20,055 nucleotides of DNA from an uncultured Desulfobacterales bacterium (GCA_945787595.1 CALZJV010000188.1:1-20055); one strand, 5' to 3'; shown: positions 6,706-15,055, counted from the stretch's first letter. Made by a program: numbers and translations. Notes: generated from the letters alone by a model not told the origin.

Positions 6706-8958
6706 ATGGCTTACTCCCAGGAAAACCGGTTAATAGCTATTGAGACCCCGTTAGGTAAGGACAAACTCCTGTTTGCAAGCTTTAAGGGGATCGAAGGTAT
6801 TTCCCAGCTTTTTCGTTTTGAATTAAAATTGCTGTCCGAAAATCAGAATATCGTATTTGAGGATATCGTCGGCAAAAACGTTACCATCCTGATTACCCTC
6901 GCTGATGGAAGCCAGCGTCCTATAAACGGACTCATTTCACGTTTCGCCCAGGAGAGAGGCTATGAGGACGCCGGGCCGGATTCCAATTTGTCTTATTATA
7001 CGGCAACCATGGTACCCTGGTTGTGGCTGCTCACCCGCACGGAAAATTCACGGATATTCCAAAACCTGTCCGTACCGGATATTGTCAAAAAAACATTCGA
7101 AGATAAAGGGTTCCGGGATGTTAAGCTGCAACTGAACGGCAGCTACAAACCCAGGGAGTACTGTGTCCAATATCGCGAGACCGACTATGATTTTGTTTGC
7201 CGCCTCTTGGAAGATGAGGGAATTTTCTATTTCTTTGAACACGAAAAGGAAAAACATACCCTTTTACTAGCTGATGCTCCGGAAAGCCACACACCCTGTC
7301 CCAACCAGGAATCAGCGGTGTATCAAACCACGACGGGAGGATGGTTTGAGGAAGATACGCTCACCAGCATTGAGAAGCGGCAGGAAATTACGGCCGGTAA
7401 GTATACTCAAACTGACTATAACTTCAAAACCCCGGCTACCGATCTGAAAGTGGAAGTCACCAGTCAGCAGGCCCTGGGACCGACGGAACTTGAAATCTAC
7501 CATTTTCCGGGTGGGCATGAAAAACGGGCGGACGGGGAAGACCGAACTAATTTGCGCATGCAGGAGGTAGAAACTGGAATTGATACGATCCATGGCTCCA
7601 GCGTCTGCCGGGCCTTCACCTCCGGATACCGCTTTGACATCAAAGGCCATTACCGGGAGGAAATTTCGGGTAAACCGTTTGTGCTGACAACCATTTCCCA
7701 CGAGGCCACAACCGAGGGAAGCTATATTACCACCGCGCAACAGGAATTAGAAGAGGACTTTGGCTACAGCAATCATTTTACCTGTATTCCCCATTCAATT
7801 CCATTTCGTCCGAGGCGCATTACTCCTAAACCGACAATGTGGGGCACCCAAACGGCCATCGTTACCGGACCCTCCGGTGAAGAAATTTACCCCGACGAAC
7901 ACGGCCGGGTCAAAGTTCAGTTTCACTGGGACCGGGAAGGTAAAAATGACGACAAAAGTTCCTGCTGGATTCGCGTCAGCCAGGCATGGGCCGGCGGTGG
8001 CTGGGGGGCCATGCAAATACCCCGTATCGGCCAGGAAGTCATCGTCGATTTTCTAGAAGGTAATCCCGACTATCCTATTATCATCGGCCGGGTGTATCAC
8101 GGCACGAACAAACCACCATACGATCTTCCCGGCGATAAAACCAAAAGCACGATTAAATCGGATTCCTCAAAAGGCGGTGGCGGTTCCATCGAGATGCGCT
8201 TTGAGGACAAAAAGGGCGAAGAAGAAATCTTTCTGCATGGCCAGAAAGACTGGACCATTGCCATCGAAAATGACAAAAACCAGACGGTGGGAAATGATGA
8301 GACTCTCTCCGTAGCCAACAACCGCACCAAGGATGTCGGTGTCGACCAGAAAGAAACCATCGGCTCCAATAAAACCATCGGCGTAGGCTCAAATCATGAT
8401 GAAACCATCGGCGCCGACAAAACTCTCAAGGTGGGTTCAAACCACACTGAAACCATTGGCTCCAATATGACTGAAACCGTCGGAGCAAACATGACCCAAA
8501 CCGTCGGCAGCAGTAAAGCGGAGACCATTGCCATTGCCAAAGCCCTGACCATCGGGGCGGCCTACCAGGTCACCGTCGGCGCTGCCATGAATGAAACCAT
8601 CACCGCAGCCAAGGCCGAAGAAATCGGTGCCGCAAAAAGCGTGAATGTCGGCGCCGCCAGCAGCGAAAATGTCGGCGCCAACAAATCCGTAGATGCAGGG
8701 GGGGATATATCTGAAAGCGCCGGCAAAGATGTTGACATTAAGTCCGGCAAAAAGATGAGTTTGAAAGCAGGCGATGATTATTCCGTAAAAGGTGACAAAA
8801 ATGGCATCATTGATATCAAAGATCAGTTAACCATAAAAGTCGGTAAGGCCACCATTACAATGAAAAAGAATGGCGACATAACGATCAACGGTAACAATAT
8901 CAATGTCAAAGGTTCGGGCAATATTGTCATGAAAGCAAAGAAGATTTTGGAGAATTAA
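6706..8958 (+). CDS. VgrG (TssI) spike protein
   Basis: This 750-aa protein forms the trimeric, puncturing T6SS spike on top of the Hcp tube. The N-terminal gp27-like part (about 1-370) includes the standard FASFKGIEGISQLFRFEL-type opening and a YRETDYDFVCRLLEDEGIFY block. The gp5 OB-fold follows, with GRVKVQFHWD (400-409), SCWIRVSQAWAGGGWG and IPRIGQEVIVDFLEGNPDYP. The C-terminal part is a long beta-helix of octapeptide repeats (526-677) and a final ITINGNNINVKGSGNI-like segment that ends the stalk. No enzymatic domain is fused, so effectors are probably carried through the adaptors and the PAAR-like tip encoded downstream. A ribosome site (aaaggtg) precedes the ATG. The DUF6484 gene starts one base after the stop, so the two are surely cotranscribed. 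Confidence 0.96.
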   Translation: MAYSQENRLIAIETPLGKDKLLFASFKGIEGISQLFRFELKLLSENQNIVFEDIVGKNVTILITLADGSQRPINGLISRFAQERGYEDAGPDSNLSYYTATMVPWLWLLTRTENSRIFQNLSVPDIVKKTFEDKGFRDVKLQLNGSYKPREYCVQYRETDYDFVCRLLEDEGIFYFFEHEKEKHTLLLADAPESHTPCPNQESAVYQTTTGGWFEEDTLTSIEKRQEITAGKYTQTDYNFKTPATDLKVEVTSQQALGPTELEIYHFPGGHEKRADGEDRTNLRMQEVETGIDTIHGSSVCRAFTSGYRFDIKGHYREEISGKPFVLTTISHEATTEGSYITTAQQELEEDFGYSNHFTCIPHSIPFRPRRITPKPTMWGTQTAIVTGPSGEEIYPDEHGRVKVQFHWDREGKNDDKSSCWIRVSQAWAGGGWGAMQIPRIGQEVIVDFLEGNPDYPIIIGRVYHGTNKPPYDLPGDKTKSTIKSDSSKGGGGSIEMRFEDKKGEEEIFLHGQKDWTIAIENDKNQTVGNDETLSVANNRTKDVGVDQKETIGSNKTIGVGSNHDETIGADKTLKVGSNHTETIGSNMTETVGANMTQTVGSSKAETIAIAKALTIGAAYQVTVGAAMNETITAAKAEEIGAAKSVNVGAASSENVGANKSVDAGGDISESAGKDVDIKSGKKMSLKAGDDYSVKGDKNGIIDIKDQLTIKVGKATITMKKNGDITINGNNINVKGSGNIVMKAKKILEN
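8281..8736 (+). repeat. Nineteen octapeptide repeats in vgrG
   Basis: From codon 526 the protein can be cut into 19 consecutive eight-residue units without a gap: QTVGNDET, LSVANNRT, KDVGVDQK, ETIGSNKT, IGVGSNHD and so on to ESAGKDVD. The consensus is x-T-(I/V)-G-(S/A)-N-x-T. Position 3 is a small aliphatic residue and position 4 is nearly always glycine. This is the T4 gp5-type triple-stranded beta-helix. Middle units drift from SN to AA (IGAAYQ, VGAAMN), suggesting growth by unit duplication. Confidence 0.9.
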
Positions 8959-8959
8959 A

Positions 8960-9466
8960 ATGAAAGGATCTCTGGCAGAAGATGTAAAGACTATCGAGCT
9001 TCAACAAAAGATTTCCGGAATCCGGATCGGAAAAATATCCGATATTTCTGACCAGGGCCAAGTATTTGTCGACTTTCCGGGAAACCGCTTTGGAACGCTT
9101 TCGGCCCGATTTGCTGGATTATTGGAGCCAAAACTTAGGAAAATATTTGAAAATGCAGATCACAAAGTGCTCCTCGTCTTCGAAGGTGACAACCCCAAAT
9201 CTCCTATTATTATCGATACCATCTGTAATTCAATAGTTGACGCGCCGGAGAAGGAATCTGTCGCATTCCAGATGGATGAAGCCAAGAATGTATACATCGA
9301 CGGCAAACGGTTTACTTTTGATGCCAAAGAGCAGATCGTGCTCCGTTGCGGTAAATCGAGCATAACTCTTACCCGGGCCGGGAAATTGCTCTTAAACGGA
9401 GCCTATCTGTTAAATCGCTCATCCGGGGTTAACCGAATAAAAGGTGCTTCCGTCCAAATCAACTGA
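8960..9466 (+). CDS. DUF6484 domain protein, VgrG-linked
   Basis: This 168-aa cytoplasmic protein matches the DUF6484 pattern. An N-terminal OB-like strand set ends in VDFPGN (37-42). It is followed by VLLVFEGDNPKSPIII (70-85) and a conserved tail, IVLRCGKSSITLTRAGKLLL, then NRSSGVNRIKGASVQIN at the C-terminus. Members usually sit directly behind vgrG or PAAR genes and resemble the gp5 OB-fold, so a spike-assembly or adaptor role is likely, though the function is unproven. The gene starts one base after the vgrG stop, with ggagaatta as ribosome site inside the end of vgrG, which points to translational coupling. Confidence 0.85.
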   Translation: MKGSLAEDVKTIELQQKISGIRIGKISDISDQGQVFVDFPGNRFGTLSARFAGLLEPKLRKIFENADHKVLLVFEGDNPKSPIIIDTICNSIVDAPEKESVAFQMDEAKNVYIDGKRFTFDAKEQIVLRCGKSSITLTRAGKLLLNGAYLLNRSSGVNRIKGASVQIN

Positions 9467-9500
9467 ATGAGAAATATATCTCTTAAAACACCGATAAATC

Positions 9501-10499
9501 ATGTGGACAATAACCAATAACAGCCCCTTTGCCGCTGAGCGATCTTGGGTCCGTGACAAGAACGGTGCGGAGGTGTGGTTAGTCGCGGTCAAGGGTACTT
9601 TCCTGATCAGTCGCGATGGGTCCGTAAAGCTTGCTGAGGAACAAGAGGAAGTCTGCCTTGCTCCCAAATTTCGGGGTGAGCCAGACAAGTCTAGCCTGCT
9701 TTACGACTCCGACTTAGTGCACACGAAATCCAAAACGGATGTTCTTCTACACGGCCATGCCTATGCTCCAGGCGGAAAGCCGACGACGAAAGTCATTGTA
9801 AGGTTGAAAATCGCAGACATCGAGAAGGAATTGCACGTGGTCGGCGATCGAGTCTATTCACTGTTCGGGCGAAAGCTAAGCAAACCTCAGCCATTCACCA
9901 AGATGCCGAAGCACGGTTGGGATCCGCGCAACCCGGTAGGTCGTGGCTTTGCGACTCGTGCGGCACACCTAGATGGGAAGCCCGCTCCCAACATTGCAGA
10001 CCCGAAAACTTGGATTCAGAATCGTCCGATCGGGTTCGGGCCAATTGCAGGTCATTGGACACCCCGAATTAAGTACGGCGGGACCTATGACGCGAAATGG
10101 GAGAAGAGCAGACAGCCGTTGCTCGCGGAGGATTTTGATGAGCGCTTTCACCAATGTGCCCCTGAGGATCAGCAAGTTCCATTCTTAAAGGGTGGTGAAC
10201 TCGTGGAGCTTTATAATCTCACTCCAAATGGCCTGCTCCGGTTTCGATTGCCACGTGTCAACTTGGGATTCGAGACAGTCTTTGACAACGCCGATAACGA
10301 ACTGCATCGCTCCTCCTTGCATACGGTGATCCTGGAGCCGGATGTGCCCCAAGTCATGATGGTCTGGCACACTCACCTGCCTTGCCATCACAAGGTTCTT
10401 AAGCTTTTGACCACGAGGATCGATCTCAAACGACGGATCCATGTATCCGAACACAACCGCGCCTCCGGCATGTGGGTTGGGGAGTCAGAGAACGTATGA
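9501..10499 (+). CDS. DUF2169 domain protein, T6SS accessory
   Basis: The 332-aa product shows the DUF2169 layout. NNSPFAAERSWVRDKNGAE lies near the start, followed by VAVKGTF (28-34), PDKSSLLYDSDLVHTKSKTD (61-80) and HGHAYAPGG (85-93). Later come PVGRGF and a C-terminal half rich in beta-strands, with PNGLLRFRLP. DUF2169 proteins are encoded beside VgrG, PAAR or DUF4150 proteins and are thought to help load effectors or assemble the spike tip. No signal peptide or membrane segment is seen. The ATG has only a weak upstream ribosome site, and its stop overlaps the next start as ATGA. It is more GC-rich than the flanking vgrG and PAAR genes. Confidence 0.88.
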   Translation: MWTITNNSPFAAERSWVRDKNGAEVWLVAVKGTFLISRDGSVKLAEEQEEVCLAPKFRGEPDKSSLLYDSDLVHTKSKTDVLLHGHAYAPGGKPTTKVIVRLKIADIEKELHVVGDRVYSLFGRKLSKPQPFTKMPKHGWDPRNPVGRGFATRAAHLDGKPAPNIADPKTWIQNRPIGFGPIAGHWTPRIKYGGTYDAKWEKSRQPLLAEDFDERFHQCAPEDQQVPFLKGGELVELYNLTPNGLLRFRLPRVNLGFETVFDNADNELHRSSLHTVILEPDVPQVMMVWHTHLPCHHKVLKLLTTRIDLKRRIHVSEHNRASGMWVGESENV

Positions 10500-11578
10500 G
10501 CGTTCCCTTCGACAAGACCGGCAGTATCTGCGTCGTCGGCGTCGGCGTCACGACATCCATCGGCATGACCGCGCCGGCCACCGCGGCCGCCGTGCGCGCA
10601 GGGATTGCAGGCTTTGCCGATCATCCGTACATGATCGACCGCGTCGGCGAGCCATTCGTTGTCGCCAGCGCCCCGTACATCGATACCGATGTCGTCGGCG
10701 AGGACCGGTTCATCGAGCTTGCCCTGCCTGCAGCGTGCGAAGCCCTTGAGCCTCTTTCAGGATTGTTGAGGACGCACGTCCAGATCCCTACAATCGTCGG
10801 TCTGCCCGAGCCACGGCCGGGCCTCCACGCGGAACTCGCGTTGACCCTGGCTGCGAAGCTCACCGAAGCGCCCACCAACGGATGTCGCATCGCGCAACCC
10901 ACCATGTTGCCCAACGGGCATTCCGCCGGTCTAATGGCGATGGAATCTGCCTGTCGAATGATCCGCAGCGGCGAGGCTGAATTCTGTCTCGTCGGCGGCG
11001 TGGACTCGTACATGGCCCCAGACACTTTGGAGTGGGTGGAAGATTGCGAACAACTCCACAACCTCGACAACGCCTGGGGTTTCATACCTGGCGAGGCGGC
11101 GGGCTTCTGCCTGCTTTGCTCTGATGCCGCGGCCACACGCTATGAACTCAACGTCCCGGGACGTCTGCTGGGCGTCGCCGCGGCTCAGGAAGAGAACCGC
11201 ATAAAGACCGAGACCGTCTGCATCGGCAAAGGTCTCACCAAGGCGGTCCATGGTGTGCTTCAGTCGCTTGCCTCAGCCCAAACACTGATCGACGACACGA
11301 TATGTGACCTGAACGGCGAGGCGTATCGAGCCGACGAGTTCGGCTTCATGCTCGCGCGAACCTCCGAGCGATTCGTGGACAGCTCCGACTTCACCGCTCC
11401 TGCCGATTGCTGGGGTGATGTTGGTGCAGCGTCAGGACCATTATTCTTGTGTTTAGTCATTGCTGCTGCAGAAAAAGGCTATAACAAAGGACCTTTTACC
11501 CTTCTATGGGCTAGCTCTGAGGGCGGGGGGCGATCCGCTGCATTAGTTTGGTCACAGAACTCAAATCGGGGAAGTTGA
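10496..11578 (+). CDS. Degenerate beta-ketoacyl-synthase-fold protein
   Basis: I chose the ATG at 10496, which overlaps the DUF2169 stop (ATGA). The product has 360 aa. It has a thiolase/ketosynthase fold: VVGVGVTTSIGMTAPATAAA (13-32), a nucleophile-elbow region PNGHSAGLMAMESACRMIRSG (139-159, written here as its 21 positions), LVGGVDSYM (165-173) and GFIPGEAAGFCLL (195-207). All three catalytic positions are altered. The cysteine is H142, in GHSAG. The first histidine is N273, in NGEAYRADE. The second is D308, in WGDVGAASG. Condensing activity is therefore unlikely. Such proteins occur beside DUF2169 genes in T6SS clusters, so a structural or effector-binding role is inferred. The first ~940 bases are GC-rich (37 of 60 in one row I counted) while the end is not (27 of 60). 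Confidence 0.75.
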   Translation: MSVPFDKTGSICVVGVGVTTSIGMTAPATAAAVRAGIAGFADHPYMIDRVGEPFVVASAPYIDTDVVGEDRFIELALPAACEALEPLSGLLRTHVQIPTIVGLPEPRPGLHAELALTLAAKLTEAPTNGCRIAQPTMLPNGHSAGLMAMESACRMIRSGEAEFCLVGGVDSYMAPDTLEWVEDCEQLHNLDNAWGFIPGEAAGFCLLCSDAAATRYELNVPGRLLGVAAAQEENRIKTETVCIGKGLTKAVHGVLQSLASAQTLIDDTICDLNGEAYRADEFGFMLARTSERFVDSSDFTAPADCWGDVGAASGPLFLCLVIAAAEKGYNKGPFTLLWASSEGGGRSAALVWSQNSNRGS

Positions 11579-11581
11579 ATA

Positions 11582-12370
11582 ATGGCAGTCACTATCCATG
11601 TAAATGGAAAATCTAATTCTTTATCTCATAAAGGAGGTATGGGAATTACTAAATCGACACTGCCAGATGTCTGTAAGACGCCATCGCCTGGTGGGCCGGT
11701 GCCTATCCCGTATCCGGTAATTGTATCGATGACCAACAGCTTAAAAAAGGGGAGCAAAAATGTAAAGGTTGATGGTGGCAATTCGGCAGCAATAAAGGGT
11801 TCAGAGTTTAGCCGATGCAATGGAGATGAACCCGGTACTGCCGGTGGCGTTAAGTCAAGCACCAATATGAAAGAGGCGACATGGATCCTGTATTCTTTTG
11901 ACGTGAAAATTGAAGGGAAAAATGCATGTCGTTTAGCCGATAAAATGATGATGAACCATGGAAATACGGCTTGCTTAGGTGGACACCAAATAGAACCAGT
12001 TGGTTTGAGCTACGACGACAGTAAGTTGTGGAAAGAGTGTAACGAGCTGTACAAACAATACAAGAAAGACCAGTTGGAACAGGCCGATATGATCAACGAT
12101 GAGTATAGAAGATTACGCGATCTATGTGGCAATAATAGGGCAACCGCAGGCGAAAGGGCTGATTTTATTTCGAGGGTTAGGGAACGGATGGAAGTGGGCC
12201 GAAAATATGCCAAAGGCCGTCAGAAATACGTAGATAAGGATTGCGACAAATTCGACTGGGGTTCGACCAGAACGAAAGCGGAGCGGGAAGAGAGACACGC
12301 CACTGCATTAGAAGAAACCAATAATATGTTGAGCAACCTGGGCGAGACGCTGGGAATGCTTGGTAGATAA
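11582..12370 (+). CDS. PAAR-like DUF4150 protein with C-terminal extension
   Basis: The first ~140 of 262 residues are a DUF4150 (PAAR-like) domain: a GGMGITKSTLPDVCKTPSPG segment, then PVPIPYPVI, VDGGNSAAIKGSEFSRCNGD and MMNHGNTACLGG. This would cap the VgrG trimer as the spike tip. Residues about 145-262 are a helical, charged extension with YKQYKKDQLEQ, then RRLRDLCGN, GRKYAKGRQKYVDKDCDKFDW and EREERHATALEETNN. Similar 'Y..KDCDKFDW...ER...H' tails follow other PAAR-like domains. I cannot assign a catalytic activity; it may be a toxin or an effector-docking helix bundle. A ggggaag ribosome site lies 3 bases past the upstream gene. Confidence 0.85.
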   Translation: MAVTIHVNGKSNSLSHKGGMGITKSTLPDVCKTPSPGGPVPIPYPVIVSMTNSLKKGSKNVKVDGGNSAAIKGSEFSRCNGDEPGTAGGVKSSTNMKEATWILYSFDVKIEGKNACRLADKMMMNHGNTACLGGHQIEPVGLSYDDSKLWKECNELYKQYKKDQLEQADMINDEYRRLRDLCGNNRATAGERADFISRVRERMEVGRKYAKGRQKYVDKDCDKFDWGSTRTKAEREERHATALEETNNMLSNLGETLGMLGR

Positions 12371-12379
12371 GGTTTAATC

Positions 12380-12865
12380 ATGAATAACAGTGCTTTGACT
12401 GAAAGTGTGCAGGATGCATGGGCCCCTATTGCGGCACCTCCTAAAGGGGACATGGAACGTATGGAGGCGGATTGGGGCGAACGCGCCGCCCGCGCATTTA
12501 CTGGGGTCGCACCGGTGGACGTGGACATCGGATCACCAGGTTTTCATGCGGCGACGCCACTACTGGATTTACCGCCTCGCGCAGCCGCAGCATATCTTGG
12601 CACTTACCTGCTTTCGCTGCTGGAAGGACTAGAGTTTCAGGATTCAGTTGGCTTCTTCGACGACCCGATCACACGGGCCCATACACTGACGTGTTTGACA
12701 CTTCCGAGATTCTGGGATGAGGTCATAAAAAAATGTTTGCCGCCAGAATGTCAAGAAACGGTGGTGCAGGTGGCGCACTTTCTCGTGTCCAAACGCGATG
12801 CCCTGGCACTGAACCAGAGGCAAGTGGACTCCCTGGTAACGTTGGCGACTGGATTCAAGGAATAG
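12380..12865 (+). CDS. Unknown protein, candidate immunity or accessory protein
   Basis: This 161-aa soluble, acidic protein is not one I recognise. It has a WAPIAAPPKGDMERMEADWGE opening (21 positions, residues 14-34), a PPRAAAAYLGTYLLSLLEGL helix (residues 65-84) and a C-terminal helical run. It begins 9 bases after the PAAR-like gene with an aagg ribosome site, so the two are cotranscribed. A small soluble protein placed directly behind a PAAR-like protein with a C-terminal extension is the usual arrangement of an immunity gene, but only position supports that. It lacks a signal peptide, which would fit a cytoplasmic target. Confidence 0.6.
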   Translation: MNNSALTESVQDAWAPIAAPPKGDMERMEADWGERAARAFTGVAPVDVDIGSPGFHAATPLLDLPPRAAAAYLGTYLLSLLEGLEFQDSVGFFDDPITRAHTLTCLTLPRFWDEVIKKCLPPECQETVVQVAHFLVSKRDALALNQRQVDSLVTLATGFKE

Positions 12866-13217
12866 CGAAAAGATGTTATTTTTGCGAATTCGTTGATCAA
12901 ATTGATAGCTGTGTAAAACAGCTTGTTTTGAACCTCTGACTGGTACCCCATCATTGTAGATATACTCCGTTAAAGTCATATTATTCGGTTCTTTAGCATA
13001 ATCCATTGTCCTAATCAATTGCAAATTGGGCGTTTATGAAAAATTGATAGAAAAAATCCATGGAATTTTCGTTTTACTTAAGCCGGAAGTAGTAATTAAA
13101 ATTTTAATTGGGCAACAGCCTGTTAAATATTTAATATGCGATCCTCTGAAGAGAAGTGTTATAGTCGGTGTTTAGAACTAAGCGATTTATCATTAATTCT
13201 AATCTTAATATTCGTTA
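12866..13217. other. AT-rich gap with weak hairpin
   Basis: No gene is supportable here; minus-strand ORFs at 12644-13024 are shadows of the preceding gene. A small hairpin (agctgt-gtaaa-acagct, 12907-12923) followed by tgtttt could be a weak terminator of the vgrG-PAAR operon. The end of the gap gives no good ribosome site for the HEAT gene. Confidence 0.35.
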
Positions 13218-14489
13218 ATGGTTACGCAAAAAAAAATCAAAATGCCCATCATTCCCGTGGTAGTAGAACAACACGCCGAAGAGGCAGCCTTCCTATGGCT
13301 GCTCCGCGATAGCGCTGTTATTGAACCTCATTACTCATTGCCGGATGTGGTCCACCTGGATGATCGTACCGAAGCCCATATTGACGGGCTGCGCATTGCC
13401 GGAGATGAAGGATGGGAGATATGCAAGGAAACCCTTGCATGGGAGGAAGCGGGTGAAATCTTTACTGCAGCTGTATTGAGTTTTGAAAGCGGGAATGAGG
13501 ATAGAATTAAGGATGTTCTCGAGGCAGGCAGTGGTGACTCGGAATTATCTCGTGGCATCGTATCTGCACTGGGCTGGCTTTCTTATCCACAAGCCGAGAA
13601 ATTCATCCAAAGTTATTTGAGTTCAGAATCACCCGAATTGCGTCGCATCGGTGTCGGGGCCTGTGCTGTTCATCGTAAGGACCCCGGCAAAACTTTGCAT
13701 GAAGCACTCATGTCGTCAGAACCTTATCTAAAAGCTCGAACGCTAAAAGCAATCGGTGAACTTGGGAAAACAGAACATACTGCCGCGGTACAAGATCATC
13801 TGAATGACGAAGACGAGAATTGTCGGTTTTATGCTGCGTGGTCGAGTGCACTGCTTGGGAATATGACCGGATTGCCTGTATTGCAAAATTTTGCAGAGAT
13901 AGTAGGCCCGCGCGCTGAAAGTGCCTGTTCCATTGCATTCCGCCGGATGAGTGTCGCTGAAGGACATGAGTGGAACAAGGCGATTGCCAAAAAGACACAT
14001 TTACAAAGAATAGCGCTCATCGGCGCGGGTGCAATCGGTGATCCCGCATTGATTCCATGGTTAATGGAGTATATGGCGATCCCGGATTTGGCCCGCGTTG
14101 CCGGTGAATCATTTACCATGATCACCGGTGTCGACCTTGCTTACGACGACCTGGAAGGCGAATGGCCGGAAGGCTTTGAAGCCGGCCCCACGGAAGAGCC
14201 TGAAGACGAAGATGTGGCAATGGATCCGGATGAAGATTTACCCTGGCCTGAGCCTAATCTAATTCATGAATGGTGGAGCGATAACAAAAATAATTTTCGA
14301 AATGGGACCCGATATCTTTGCGGCAAACCGATCTCCGAACAACAGTGCCAACACGTATTAAGATATGGCTACCAACGTCAGCGGGCTGCCGCTGCAATCG
14401 AATTGGCAATGATAAAACCTGGTCAACCCCTTTTCGAAGTTCGTGCTCCGGGATTTCGTCAGCAGAAGCTGCTCGGTTTGAAAAAATAG
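13218..14489 (+). CDS. TIGR02270 family HEAT-repeat T6SS protein
   Basis: This 423-aa protein matches the TIGR02270 family, found in T6SS clusters and of unknown exact role. The conserved opening is IPVVVEQHAEEAAFLWLLRD (12-31), followed by the LDDRTEAHIDGLRIAG block (47-62). The middle (about 90-310) is a run of HEAT-type helical pairs, such as SRGIVSALGWL, PELRRIGVGACAVH and KARTLKAIGELG. An acidic stretch (about 325-345, EEPEDEDVAMDPDED) precedes the C-terminal PGFRQQKLLGL. HEAT arrays bind proteins, so a scaffold or effector-binding role is inferred. The listed ATG lacks a ribosome site; M9 at 13242 is the family-like start. The last codons recur as a fragment at 16245-16292. Confidence 0.88.
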   Translation: MVTQKKIKMPIIPVVVEQHAEEAAFLWLLRDSAVIEPHYSLPDVVHLDDRTEAHIDGLRIAGDEGWEICKETLAWEEAGEIFTAAVLSFESGNEDRIKDVLEAGSGDSELSRGIVSALGWLSYPQAEKFIQSYLSSESPELRRIGVGACAVHRKDPGKTLHEALMSSEPYLKARTLKAIGELGKTEHTAAVQDHLNDEDENCRFYAAWSSALLGNMTGLPVLQNFAEIVGPRAESACSIAFRRMSVAEGHEWNKAIAKKTHLQRIALIGAGAIGDPALIPWLMEYMAIPDLARVAGESFTMITGVDLAYDDLEGEWPEGFEAGPTEEPEDEDVAMDPDEDLPWPEPNLIHEWWSDNKNNFRNGTRYLCGKPISEQQCQHVLRYGYQRQRAAAAIELAMIKPGQPLFEVRAPGFRQQKLLGLKK

Positions 14490-14535
14490 TTTTAGACAGG
14501 ATTTAGGGGATTTTTTGATATTCATTTAGAGATTT

Positions 14536-14717
14536 AAACCGCAGACACACGCAGACAATGCGCAGACAATAAATTCTTTTATCGCGAAGCGATTGATATT
14601 TTTGGTTCCGCAGGCCTACCCCGTGAAACGCACAGCCTATTTCTCTGGGTTCGCGGAAGCGAAATTTCTGCGTCTGTCTGCGTTTGTCGAGCGAGCGAAG
14701 TGAGCGGGCGGCTAATT
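14536..14717. repeat. Dispersed palindromic repeat element, copy B
   Basis: The left end is ttaaaccgcagac with tandem 'cgcagac' units, and the right end is gagcgggcggctaatta. Read in reverse complement it matches copy A (5092-5388) at both ends and in the core: ttccgcga, cccagagaaa, aggctg, gcgtttcacggg, caatcgct. It is about 115 bp shorter than copy A. The element fills most of the gap between the HEAT gene and the small membrane protein gene. The rest of 14490-14791 shows 'gacaggattt' repeat debris only. Confidence 0.75.
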
Positions 14718-14791
14718 AGACATAATGGTATAAATAGCACTCTCATAACATTTTTAGCGGTCACAAAATTATTTCGACCTGAAATTGTAAG

Positions 14792-14986
14792 ATGCAAATG
14801 CAAGGCCCATCATCAATAGGAATTGTCTTCGTCGCCATCGCCGTCATTTTCATCGGTGTCGCTTTCCGAGATTATCTGAACGCCGAAGGAAAAATGACCA
14901 TTGCCCGCAAAATCTGGCTGCGGATGGCATTCATCTTTGCCGGGGTTGGGATCGGTTTGTTCCTTGCTCAGATCTTTTTATTTTAA
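14792..14986 (+). CDS. Small two-helix membrane protein, copy 1
   Basis: This 64-aa protein has two hydrophobic helices, about residues 9-23 and 47-64, joined by a basic loop (RDYLNAEGKMTIARKIWLR). It has no cysteines and no recognisable family. Codon-by-codon comparison with the second copy at 17349 shows about 15 synonymous changes and about 6 conservative replacements, strong evidence that it is translated and selected. The ribosome site is weak. With its downstream hairpin and repeat it forms a duplicated block. Function unknown; small inner-membrane regulators or toxins are possible. Confidence 0.7.
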   Translation: MQMQGPSSIGIVFVAIAVIFIGVAFRDYLNAEGKMTIARKIWLRMAFIFAGVGIGLFLAQIFLF

Positions 14987-15035
14987 AAAATAGGACACGG
15001 ATTAGCACGGATCATCTCAGATCTAAAAAAAACTA

Positions 15036-15055
15036 ATCGAGCAAAAACGCTCGAT
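15036..15055. repeat. Conserved hairpin after small membrane protein, copy 1
   Basis: The stem atcgagc (15036-15042) pairs with gctcgat (15049-15055) around an A-rich loop. The same hairpin occurs at 17586-17605 behind the second copy with one loop base changed and the stem unchanged. It could help stabilise or terminate the small transcript. Confidence 0.6.

Noticed and set aside
7312..7740. Minus-strand 142-aa ORF
   Set aside because: It is antisense to the vgrG gp27-like region and shows no protein-like features of its own.
12644..13024. Minus-strand 126-aa ORF
   Set aside because: Most of it is antisense to the 161-aa gene, and it shows no recognisable motif or ribosome site.
14536..14717. 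Regular 'cgcagac' units suggesting a CRISPR array
   Set aside because: Units are adjacent with no unique spacers of constant length, and no cas gene is present.
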